DNA of 64,000 bases. Source: Castor canadensis (taxonomy: Eukaryota > Chordata > Mammalia > Rodentia > Castoridae). Location: the NCBI RefSeq assembly GCF_047511655.1, contig NC_133401.1, positions 11,874,001 through 11,938,000 of the forward strand, read 5' to 3'. This document shows positions 56,822 through 64,000 of this stretch, one piece after another (within the stretch, counting starts at the first letter, position 1; each line of letters begins with the position of its first letter). The position numbers and the translations under genes were made by a program. The notes beneath the pieces were generated by a model. The model saw nothing but the letters and a program-made list of their open reading frames with translations. It was not told the DNA's origin and made no database searches.

Positions 56822-59800
56822 ACTAGGGATAACAAGCAGTCTACCACCTGAGTTACACCCCAAGGCCCTCTGCTTTGTTGTGAACAGGGAAGTAGCCTGG
56901 GCAAAATGTGTTTAAAAAAGATCACTTTGGCTACAGGGTAGAAGTTTATAGCTAAGGAGGCTCAAAATTTGGGATATCATGGCCAATGAAGCAAAGTGCA
57001 AAGTCCGATTCCTGCCACTAAAGTATTCTTTCTAGAACTGGAAGATCACTTTGGGTTTGCCCTGCAAGAAGCAGTGGAGCCACCCTCTCCTGAGGAGCTT
57101 CCTCACTACCCTCCTCAGCGCTCAGCACTCAGAATCTTTCATGTCTGTTCATCCATTTTATGTACACAGGTGGAAACCGTGTTGGGCAGACATGCCAACA
57201 CTGGCTACACTAAATCCTATTCCAAGCCTGCAGTACAGTTCCTTCCATGCCTATGAGCACTAGTGTTCCCAAACACAAGTACTCTGACAGGAAAATGAAC
57301 ACTGTGATGTTAGCCTGCCTTGGGCTGCCAGCTTTTTTTGGTGGTGGTGGCGGCACTGGGGTCTGAACTTAAGGCCTTGCACTTGCTAGGCAGATACTCT
57401 ACCACTTAAGTCATACCTCCAGCTCTTTTTGCTTTCATTATTTTTAATATAGGGTCTCACTTCATGCCCAGGCTGGCCTAGACTGTGATTCTCCTATTTA
57501 CACTTCTCATTTATGCTTCCCACATAGCTGGGATGGCAGGAGCATGCCACCATGTCCAGCTTTTATTAGCTGAAATGGTGTCTTGAGAACTTTTTGCCCA
57601 GGCTGGTCCACCCTAGCCTTTTAGTAGCTAGGGTTATAGGCTTGAGCCACCACACCCAGTTCCAAGTGCTTTTTACAGGTTAACGTGACATAAATTTAAG
57701 AGGTAGATGCAGAGATTCTCATTTAGAGACTGAAAGACACGTAGGGGAAGTTGTCTAGGGCTGTGAGCCGGGACTGGATCACAATACAGTGATCCAGTAC
57801 ATGTTCCACAGTACAGTGAGTCTTGGTCATTGCTCTCTAGAACTGCTGTATATAGCAGCTTAGACATTCTCTATCTTCTGCTCTTTTACATCTTCTTTTG
57901 CTTTTCCAGAAGGCAGTACACACCAGAAGTCAGCTCAATAATGTGAAGTGAAGCAAGGGCAAGTTTGGGGGATAAGGTGATGCTAATGTGGGACAGGCAA
58001 CACCACTGCCTTCTAGAACAGATAGGCTATTTCCTACTAAAGAAAGGGAAGAAATCCCAGAGGTTGATTAGAAAATGGCACTGGTAACTAGGAATGGAAG
58101 AGGCTGAAGTCCCAGACCTCCTCAGGATACTACCTGATAGCTTTGTGCAAAAGACTAAAAGAGGTAGAATGGTAGAATTTCACACAAAATGACAGCAACC
58201 ATTCTGGTCTTTCTGGTTTGTTAGAGACTACTCCCCCCACTCCTCCCGTCAAAATAAAAATAAAAAGAGAAACTGTGGCTGGATATGTGGCAGGCAATGA
58301 TGGACAGAGGTATCCTGAAAAAACTCCTCTGCAGCCCAGCATCTGGTTCTGCCAACTCCCACAGGCTGCTAGCACTCACCGCAAAACAGCCAATCACATC
58401 GTTCTCTGCAAATTTGTCTCCATAGTTTTCAAACCGGCTATTGGTGGACTTCTTCCCTGTGCCTCCATAGCCATATGAGAAAGGCTCTTCACCTGAAGGA
58501 AAAAAAGGCCCTGGCAGGTTACATCTGTTATGGTCCCAACAGCCACTACAGCTGCTTCACACTCATCTTTGAAGACAAAATTCATTTTCTTTCTGAGTTT
58601 TATTAATCAGATATCCCTTTGGAGAAGGGAAGGTGAAAGGAAGTCCTTTATTAAGCAGAACTCCTGAGGGCCTGGTGGGTTTAGATGTGTTTAGCCTGAA
58701 AGCAGGAGCTGAAGCAAACTGCTCTGCACAGAAAGGGAAAATCTGGAAAGAAAGGGAGGAGCTGGGATGGAGGAGGCTGTGTACTGAGATGCAATCCTTT
58801 CCTGTGACACCCAATACTCAGTCAAGTCTACTAATGTCATGAACTCTTTGTTGGCAGTGGAGTTTTGGTAGAAATCAGAAGCTAGGTTTTTATGCCAGGT
58901 GCTGGTGGCTCTAATCCTAGCTACTCAAGGAGGCAGAGATTAGGAGGATCGCTGTTCAAGGTCAGGCCAAGCAAAAATCAAGACCCTATCTCAAAACTAC
59001 ACAACACAAAAAGGGTTGGTGGAGGGGCTCAAGTGGCAGAGTGCCTGCTTAGCAAGAGTCAGGCCCTGAGTTTAAGAGTTTAAACCCAGTACAGCAAAAA
59101 AAAAAAAAAAAGCTACATTTTGCTTCTGGCAGTACTAGGGTTTGATCAATCACAGGGCCTTATGCTTGCTTATTCTTGAGTCATGCCTCCAGCTAGGTTT
59201 TGCTTCTGGAAGACCATGAAGACTATTTACAGAAAGGCACTGGATGTAGTGTTGAGGGATTAGATAGACACTCCAAGGGCCTTGGCTAACACCTGAGTTC
59301 TATAAAGTTCCTTAGTCAGGAATTCAAAAACAAAAGCAGGAGTTGCCTGGTTCTGCTATGAACCAGTTGTGTGGCACTCAATATACTACTTGACCTTTCT
59401 GGGCTTTGTTTCCTCAACTGTCCACCACCTACATTTTAAAACAAAGATAAAAGGATGTGACCTATGATGATTCTTGTCCTTTTTTCTTTTGAAACAGGGT
59501 CTTTGTTGCCCAGGCTGGTCTCAAACTTGTGATCCTCCTGTCTCAGTCTCCCAAGTAGCTGGAATTACAGATGTGTGGCACCACTCATGGTTCTGACCTA
59601 TAATTCTTAAGTAAAAAGTGCTAATTCATATAAAAATGAAAACAGCACAGCATTTCCAGCCTATGTGTGTGTTGCTAATTGAATATTATTTACTTTTAAG
59701 GATTAGTCTTCAGTGCTAGGAGTTGAAGTGTATAAAAGCAAAAATCTGCAATTAACTTAAATGAGCTACAAGAGTTGTTAAATATATTCAATGATTGGCT

Positions 59801-62800
59801 GGGGGTATAGCTTAGTGGTATAGTACTTGCCTATCATGCATGAGGCCCTAGGTCCAATCCCCAGCGTTATAAAACAAAAACAAAAGCAAAACTATAAAAT
59901 GGAAATTATGCAATGGTCAAAAAGCCATACTAATTTACAAAAACATGCCCATTGTATACTAAAAGAAATCAGGCTACAGAACAGTATTCATAGGATGACC
60001 AAGTTTGAATATGTGAAGTCCAGAAGTTGTTGATGAAGGTCACTGAGGCCAGGGGTCCTATGAAAACCACTCAATGAGCAGTCCCTATTCTAGGCCCACT
60101 GGCCTCTGCTTCTACTTTTAGTCTAGGTTAGCCTCTGGACAGAAAAATCCACACAGAACTTTAAGGGGGCTTACAACCTTATTCATTCAGTATGGTTTGA
60201 GGGGAGGTAACTGATTGTTTTCAAAGAAAGGGAACAGTTTTCTGAAGACAACTTTGGGCCTTCTCCTAAAAGATGAACGGTAAGAATTAACTCATCATAG
60301 AAGAGTTGCTCCATGGTTCTTTCCATTGAATCCAGCATGTCTGACATGTATCTAATTATTGTGCCTGTTCCCTCCGAGGGTGGCTATATTCTGAGTCTGA
60401 TGCTGCGAAGAGAAGCTTAGGAGCCTTGGGAATCCAGAGTAGGGACAATCACTCTACTCTCAGAACTGCCTGGCTGACCCCTCCTTACCCAGCTGGGTGC
60501 TGCAAGAGTCCAGGGACCAGCCAATACGGACAACGTGGGGGTCAGGCTCTGTAGATGGAAGGTGCTTCACGGAGATTTCCTCATTGATCTGAGGACAGAA
60601 GATAAGAAGGCTCAGGACTGATTTTCTGGAAGTTGTTAGCTTATGAGGTAACACAGGAAGTAAGTGTATTAGGCATTAAAAAAAAAAAACAATGGCTTTG
60701 GTTGTGGGGGAAGAGGCATTTAAGCAGCTCCAAAGAGCCTGTACAGTGAACCAGGGCCTCCAAAGGAATTGAGATTGTGCAGGCCCACAAAGAGATGCTT
60801 CATAATATAGCTACCTTTCAGTTTTAACACTAAATAAACTATCAATACTAGACAGAAAGATAAATTGGTGCCAGTGTCTTTGCAGAGCACTCTAACAGTT
60901 TTTATCAATGTTGCACATATGGGCTGGGGGGTGTGGCTCAGTGACAGAGCACCTGACTAGCATCCATGAAACTGGGTTTGATCCCCAGCACTACAAAATT
61001 AAACCAAAGCAGTAAATGCACACGTTCTACAACCTAGCACTTCTAGCTTATCCTACGATATGCTTGTGTGTAAGTATGTATATGTATGAACATATGAAAG
61101 AAAATTCAGTGCAACATTGTTTTCATATATTTACACTTGAAAAAGTATCAACAAGGTAGTGATTACATAATGGAACAACCATAACACAAAGTACATGTAG
61201 CAGTTACAAAGAACAAGGCAGGGTTAATGTACTAGTGTGGAAAACTGTCTAAGACACAGTATTAAAAAAAAGAACGGGGCGGGGGGGGGGAGGATCACCT
61301 TTGACTTGACTCTAAGTTACAGGTTACACTGCCTACGTAATATCCCTATGTGGTTTGTGGCCTTTGGAAAGGTACCATATAACATCAACTCTCACATACA
61401 TATTTTAAAAGTAATAACCCATTTACCGATGTGACAAGAAAGCACTGTACAGCCATTAATCAAAGTATTGGGGTATTTTATTCGTAACAGCTTGATGTAG
61501 AAGTATCTGCTCCTAAAATTATTTGTAGATATTACAAAAAGCTTTTCTCAAATTTTGTTTCAGTTATAGTCCCCCTGTAGAGGATTGAGTTTTAGGCTTT
61601 TCATGGGTGTATTTCTTAATGACAATTAAAACTTTTTCACCCAAATTCTCTGAAAAAGTATTGTTTCTCCATTGTATCATGGTATGTGAGAATTCCTGGG
61701 TCTATGCTATCTTGCTATGTGAGAGAACATTAAATTTGAATTGTTTTCACTATAAACTTATTTTACTCTCTTTTCTGTGAAATTAAAAGCCCTTAGCTTT
61801 TGAAAAAGGAAAAAAAAAATGAAAGCACTGTATATTTCTGAGTGGCACATAAAATAACGTTACACTAACATCAATAGTATCTTTTTTTTTTTTTTTAGTG
61901 GTACTGGGGTTTGAACTCAGGACCTTCTTCCACTTGAGCCACGCTCTAAGCCTTTTCTACTTTACTTGTTTTTCAGATAGAGTTTTGTGTTTTTGCCTGG
62001 GGCCAGACTCCGATCTCTGCCTCCCATATAGATGGGGCTATAGGTATGAACAACTGCACCAGGCTTGTTCTTGGAGATAGGGTCTAACTTTTTTGCCCAG
62101 TTTGGTCTCAGATTGCATTCCTCCTATTTCCTCCTCCCAAGCAGCTGGTGAGCCACTATGTCCTGGCCATCAAGTCTTTTTTCCCTATGTAGCCAAGGTT
62201 GGCCTAGAACTTGCAATCCTCCTACTGCAGCCTCCTGAATGCTCAGATTATAGTTGTGTACCACTACGCCTGGCTCAACAATGCCTTAAGTCAATAAAAT
62301 ATAATCACCTGTCTCAATTTCCATGTGTAAAAACCAGGAGTATAACAATGCCCACTTTGTGATAATATATATATATTTTTATTCACGTGATACTACATTT
62401 GTGAAGATTAATGGAGATAATCCATACAAAGAGCTCGGCACTGTATCCCTCGAGTGTAAAGTGCTCTAGACACATTAACCATAATCGGTAAGTTTGGACA
62501 TACAAAAGATACAGGAGAAACTGTTTTGTTTTCAGTGCTAGGGATGAAACCCAGGACTTCGAGCATGCAGGCAAGTGCTATACCACTGAGCTCTAGCCTT
62601 AGCCCAAAACCTTGTTAACATGTAAGTTACCTCTAGGGAGAAGGATGGGGACTAAGTAGACATGAGAATAACTGTGCTTTTTTATACTCTTCTGTGCTTT
62701 CTGAAACTTATTCAACATGAGCATGTATCATTATCATAAACTTAACATGGCACTTTGTAGGATGACTGCAGAGGGTGGCCTACACAGGCAGCTCTTTGCC

Positions 62801-64000
62801 CTGTGCCTCTGATCACCCCCATTAGTGACATCTGAGTCCAATCTTTGTAGATCACTTTTCTTCCAAACAACTCCTTTTCCCAGTTCTATAAACACATCAC
62901 CACTAGACTGATTTGACTATATAAATACCTGGCACAGATCCCACCAAGAAAAAAAAATCTGTTTTGATGAAGCAGTGCACGGTTAGCCTGTTTACTGCTG
63001 TGATAGCTGGTCATGGTATATAGGAGTTCACCATACTTTCATTTGTGTGGACATGATCTAAACTCAATTTAACCTCTTTTGCAGTTGTGGCTTTCATCAA
63101 GGCAGCTGGTGACAGGCTATTCCATGGATAAACCTACTGTCTGTTCTTATTCTTTCTAGCTCCCACTCACCTTCATCTCGAAACACACGCGACCCCTTCT
63201 GACCCCATAGCTGGCACGGGCTCCTGACCACAAGTATGCAAAGCCCTCAATTGTGAGTGGATAGCCACTACTCCGATCTCGGGCCACTTTGAAGTGCAGG
63301 TCGCAGTTATCTGAGGAGAAAAAAGCCTGCAATTGACTGATTTATTTTTAAATGTTTTTATTAGCATATACAGGGGGGTTTCATTGTGATATTTTTGGCA
63401 AATGTTTTAAAGGTCCCAGGAGAGGGACAGGAAGAAGGAAGTTTCCCCAAGAGTGTTAAGAGTAGCTAACACATTTTGGGGAAGAGTTCAGGAGGAACCA
63501 GTGCGCTCTCTAGGCACTCTCCCTTTGAGGAGAAAGGGTCTGGATTACCACAAACTGGCCTGTATCACCCTACATGGGAACTGGGGTTGTTCACCTGGTG
63601 AGCTCCAATGTTGGGAAACTGTAAACAAATGCCTTTAAATAAGAATGTAAACTTGCTAGGAAGATGGTCCACATCCTCATCAGTTCAAAATTAGGATTTT
63701 AGAACACAAAAAGGCTAACCTCCAGCTCCATAAACTCTATAACCACCTCCCCATGCTAACTCTACCACAGTTTGCGATGCCAACTGTGGTACAAAACTCT
63801 GACCCTCATCCATTATCTGCCACCCAGGTGCATGACAGGCTCCCACCTCCTCTCTCCTGCTGTGATGTTGACGCTTCCCACTCTTCAAGGAGCCAGTCAT
63901 GCCTCCAAGGAAGCCTTTCCTGACCATCTCACTCATGAGGGGCTTGCCTTCCTCCAGAGGATGAGCACCATTGTTGGGACACTAGCATTTAATCAGATAC
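42020..64000 (-). CDS. HNRNPUL1: Heterogeneous nuclear ribonucleoprotein U-like 1 (C-terminal 11 coding exons; 5' part outside window)
   Basis: Minus-strand coding exons are 63310-63171, 60588-60489, 58492-58380, 55254-54988, 54599-54477, 54380-54252, 47715-47547, 46947-46660, 45554-45265, 43923-43732 and 43254-43138. They code about 641 residues, matching roughly 216-856 of the 856-aa human protein. Domains in order: most of the SPRY domain; a P-loop kinase-like domain with Walker [10 protein letters not shown]; an RGG box; and a Pro/Tyr/Gln-rich tail. The protein binds RNA, functions in mRNA processing and transcription, binds adenovirus E1B-55K in human, and helps DNA-end resection with MRN. 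The N-terminal SAP domain and promoter lie to the right of the window. All eleven exons join in frame with GT-AG junctions; none is broken. Confidence 0.96.
43138..43254 (-). CDS. HNRNPUL1: HNRNPUL1 last coding exon
   Basis: 117 nt ending with TAG (complement of 43138-43140). It encodes [20 protein letters not shown], then [18 protein letters not shown]. Confidence 0.96.
   Translation of the reverse strand, partial: YAQQWNQYYQNQGQWPPYYGNYDYGSYSGSTQGGTSTQ
43732..43923 (-). CDS. HNRNPUL1: HNRNPUL1 exon, Tyr/Pro-rich tail
   Basis: 192 nt in phase 0. It encodes [19 protein letters not shown], a nine-proline run, [20 protein letters not shown] and [12 protein letters not shown]. Confidence 0.95.
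44200..44830. repeat. MIR and L2 fragments in HNRNPUL1 intron
   Basis: At 44330-44520 the core AGACAGAAACTGAGGCTCGA followed by GATCACACAGCTAAAAAGG is MIR. At 44740-44800 AGCCTGGCACATGGAAGGTG resembles the L2 3' end. Confidence 0.6.
45265..45554 (-). CDS. HNRNPUL1: HNRNPUL1 exon, Asn/Gln/Pro-rich tail
   Basis: 290 nt. It encodes [20 protein letters not shown], an Asn run, [18 protein letters not shown], then [14 protein letters not shown]. Low complexity, expected to be disordered. Confidence 0.95.
46660..46947 (-). CDS. HNRNPUL1: HNRNPUL1 exon with RGG box
   Basis: 288 nt. It encodes [20 protein letters not shown], an acidic/basic helix, then glycine-arginine repeats ([35 protein letters not shown]). 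RGG repeats bind RNA and are arginine-methylated in the human protein. Confidence 0.96.
47547..47715 (-). CDS. HNRNPUL1: HNRNPUL1 exon, kinase-like domain end
   Basis: 169 nt. It encodes [40 protein letters not shown] and [16 protein letters not shown]. It is preceded by a 6.5-kb intron. Confidence 0.96.
47995..48095 (-). repeat. B1-type SINE, inverted (HNRNPUL1 6.5-kb intron)
   Basis: GTTTGAGACAGGGTCTTGCT and CCTCAGCCTCCTAAGTACTG identify a truncated inverted B1 unit. Confidence 0.7.
48785..49110 (+). repeat. Two B1-type SINEs (HNRNPUL1 6.5-kb intron)
   Basis: Units at 48785-48925 (GTGGCACACATCTGTAATCC, A-rich tail) and 49008-49105 (AATCCCAGCACTCGGGAGGC) lie in plus orientation and are followed by A/G-rich tails. 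Confidence 0.75.
49110..51670. other. HNRNPUL1 6.5-kb intron, unassigned sequence
   Basis: I see no exon with splice sites and no clear repeat family. AGGTCA half-sites recur at 50841 and 50924 beside GTTGCTAGGAGA at 50897-50908, which may mark a regulatory element. Confidence 0.35.
51680..51870 (-). repeat. Inverted B1-ID dimeric SINE
   Basis: It starts CGATACTGGGGCTTGAACTC and ends CTACGATTACAGGAATGAGC, the dimer in reverse. Confidence 0.8.
52880..53115 (+). repeat. B1-ID dimer with AAAATGGACA linker and (CA)n tail
   Basis: The halves are joined by AATAACCAGAGCAAAATGGACA (abbreviated type also seen at 19.73 kb). The element ends in a CA microsatellite, 53078-53115. Confidence 0.75.
53760..53950. 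repeat. MIR fragment (HNRNPUL1 intron)
   Basis: CTGCTATGTGCCAGGTCCTG and AGTGGCAGAGCTGGGGTTCA are MIR core landmarks; another MIR-like piece is at 54740-54910. Confidence 0.6.
54252..54380 (-). CDS. HNRNPUL1: HNRNPUL1 exon, kinase-like domain
   Basis: 129 nt in phase 0. It encodes [40 protein letters not shown] and LDQ. Donor GTACTT is non-optimal but canonical. Confidence 0.96.
54477..54599 (-). CDS. HNRNPUL1: HNRNPUL1 exon with Walker A motif
   Basis: 123 nt in phase 0. It encodes [20 protein letters not shown], then [20 protein letters not shown]. The GxxxxGKT P-loop is intact (GLPAAGKT). Confidence 0.96.
54988..55254 (-). CDS. HNRNPUL1: HNRNPUL1 exon, SPRY domain end and linker
   Basis: 267 nt in phase 0. 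It encodes [20 protein letters not shown] through [19 protein letters not shown] to [18 protein letters not shown]. Acceptor CTCCTAG, donor GTGAGT. Confidence 0.96.
55570..55905 (+). repeat. tRNA-like SINE half and B1-ID dimer (HNRNPUL1 intron)
   Basis: The half unit (55570-55690) ends in a (CAAA)n tail. The dimer (55712-55905) begins GGCTGGGTGCCAGTGGCTTA and ends GGGTTCAAGCCCCAGTACTG. Confidence 0.8.
56691..56835 (+). repeat. 45-bp minisatellite, three copies, each carrying a (GT)n run
   Basis: The unit CCCTGACTCT-(GT)n-TTTTACTAGGGATAACAA starts at 56691, 56736 and 56781. The first two are 45 bases long, and the third is about 10 bases longer through GT expansion. The third copy runs into inverted ID-like sequence (56836-56875). 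Confidence 0.85.
57334..57660 (-). repeat. Trimeric SINE, copy 2 (HNRNPUL1 intron)
   Basis: Inverted ID half (57340-57425), 7SL-like unit with CATAGCTGGGATGGCAGGAG (57430-57560), then a second 7SL-like unit ending GGCTTGAGCCACCACACCCA (57565-57660). Confidence 0.65.
58380..58492 (-). CDS. HNRNPUL1: HNRNPUL1 exon, SPRY domain part 3
   Basis: 113 nt, acceptor TCCTTCAG, donor GTGAGT. It encodes [20 protein letters not shown], then [17 protein letters not shown]. Confidence 0.95.
58890..59200. repeat. B1-ID dimer (+) and inverted ID half (-) (HNRNPUL1 intron)
   Basis: The dimer occupies 58890-59112 with a poly-A tail. The inverted half at 59120-59200 shows CTGGCAGTACTAGGGTTTGA. Confidence 0.75.
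59475..59600 (-). repeat. B1-type SINE, inverted (HNRNPUL1 intron)
   Basis: GAAACAGGGTCTTTGTTGCC and CCCAAGTAGCTGGAATTACA mark an inverted 7SL-derived unit. Confidence 0.7.
59795..59890 (+). repeat. ID-type SINE (HNRNPUL1 intron)
   Basis: A box TATAGCTTAGTGGTATAGTA and B box GGTCCAATCCCCAGC, followed by an A-rich tail. Confidence 0.8.
60489..60588 (-). CDS. HNRNPUL1: HNRNPUL1 exon, SPRY domain part 2
   Basis: 100 nt, acceptor TGTCCTCAG, donor GTAAGG. It encodes [20 protein letters not shown] and [13 protein letters not shown]. Confidence 0.95.
60920..61008 (+). repeat. ID-type SINE (HNRNPUL1 intron)
   Basis: A box GTGGCTCAGTGACAGAGCA and B box GGGTTTGATCCCCAGCACTA, tail AAATTAAACC. Confidence 0.8.
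61882..62165 (-). repeat. Trimeric SINE, copy 3 (HNRNPUL1 intron)
   Basis: T tail and inverted ID half (61882-61950), 7SL-like unit (about 61955-62065), second 7SL-like unit (about 62066-62165). The order matches the copies at 21.8 and 57.3 kb. Confidence 0.6.
62170..62280 (-). repeat. B1-type SINE, inverted (HNRNPUL1 intron)
   Basis: TATGTAGCCAAGGTTGGCCT and CCTGAATGCTCAGATTATAG mark an inverted, diverged 7SL-derived unit. Confidence 0.65.
62530..62610 (-). repeat. ID-type SINE, inverted (HNRNPUL1 intron)
   Basis: The complement of B and A boxes is seen in CAGTGCTAGGGATGAAACCC and TATACCACTGAGCTCTAGC. Confidence 0.75.
63171..63310 (-). CDS. HNRNPUL1: HNRNPUL1 exon, SPRY domain part 1
   Basis: 140 nt, acceptor CTCCTCAG, donor GTGAGT. 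It encodes [40 protein letters not shown] and VCFEMK. It is the first exon of the gene visible in the window. Confidence 0.95.

Overview
This is a mammalian, almost certainly rodent, genomic segment. It carries four protein-coding genes in the conserved block known from human chromosome 19q13.2, read here in the opposite direction. In order they are B9D2 (+), TGFB1 (+), CCDC97 (-) and HNRNPUL1 (-, running off the right edge). The intergenic and intronic DNA is full of tRNA-derived ID-like SINEs, 7SL-derived B1-like SINEs and dimers of the two. That mix, together with Ser rather than Ala at residue 75 of the mature TGF-beta1 peptide, points to a rodent. The dominant B1+ID dimer suggests a beaver or kangaroo-rat type lineage (Castorimorpha), but that is inference from recalled repeats.

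Layout. 1-440: a fossil LTR on the minus strand. 460-680: an ID+B1 SINE. 1000-1740: a CpG-rich promoter block that must serve B9D2 and probably the divergent neighbour TMEM91, which lies outside the window. It contains a perfect RFX X-box, a ZNF143-type site, NRF1-like sites and CCAAT boxes. 1899-7315: B9D2, 175 aa from three coding exons. 7316-7813: compact TGFB1 promoter. About 7814-24640: TGFB1, seven exons encoding a 390-aa precursor with every splice junction canonical. 24640-29900: intergenic, with SINEs, an orphan CpG island at about 27.0-27.5 kb and purine-rich tracts. About 29910-40080: CCDC97, five coding exons, 343 aa, CpG promoter at its right end. 40170-42020: intergenic. About 42020 to the right edge: HNRNPUL1, the last eleven coding exons, about 641 C-terminal residues, starting inside the SPRY domain.

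Functions. The four genes are not a pathway. B9D2 is a ciliary transition-zone (MKS/B9 complex) protein, TGFB1 a secreted latent cytokine, CCDC97 a nuclear acidic protein linked to splicing, and HNRNPUL1 an RNA-binding protein with an SPRY domain, a P-loop kinase-like fold and an RGG box. The most unusual coding feature is the TGFB1 latency-associated peptide. Exons 2-5 carry roughly thirty substitutions relative to the human protein as I remember it, while signal peptide, RGD, glycosylation sites, disulfide cysteines, furin site and the whole mature cytokine are preserved. The most interesting non-coding observations are the X-box at the B9D2 promoter, a trimeric SINE seen three times, a degenerate repeat field in TGFB1 intron 5, and a CpG island flanked by opposite strand skews between the 3' ends of TGFB1 and CCDC97.
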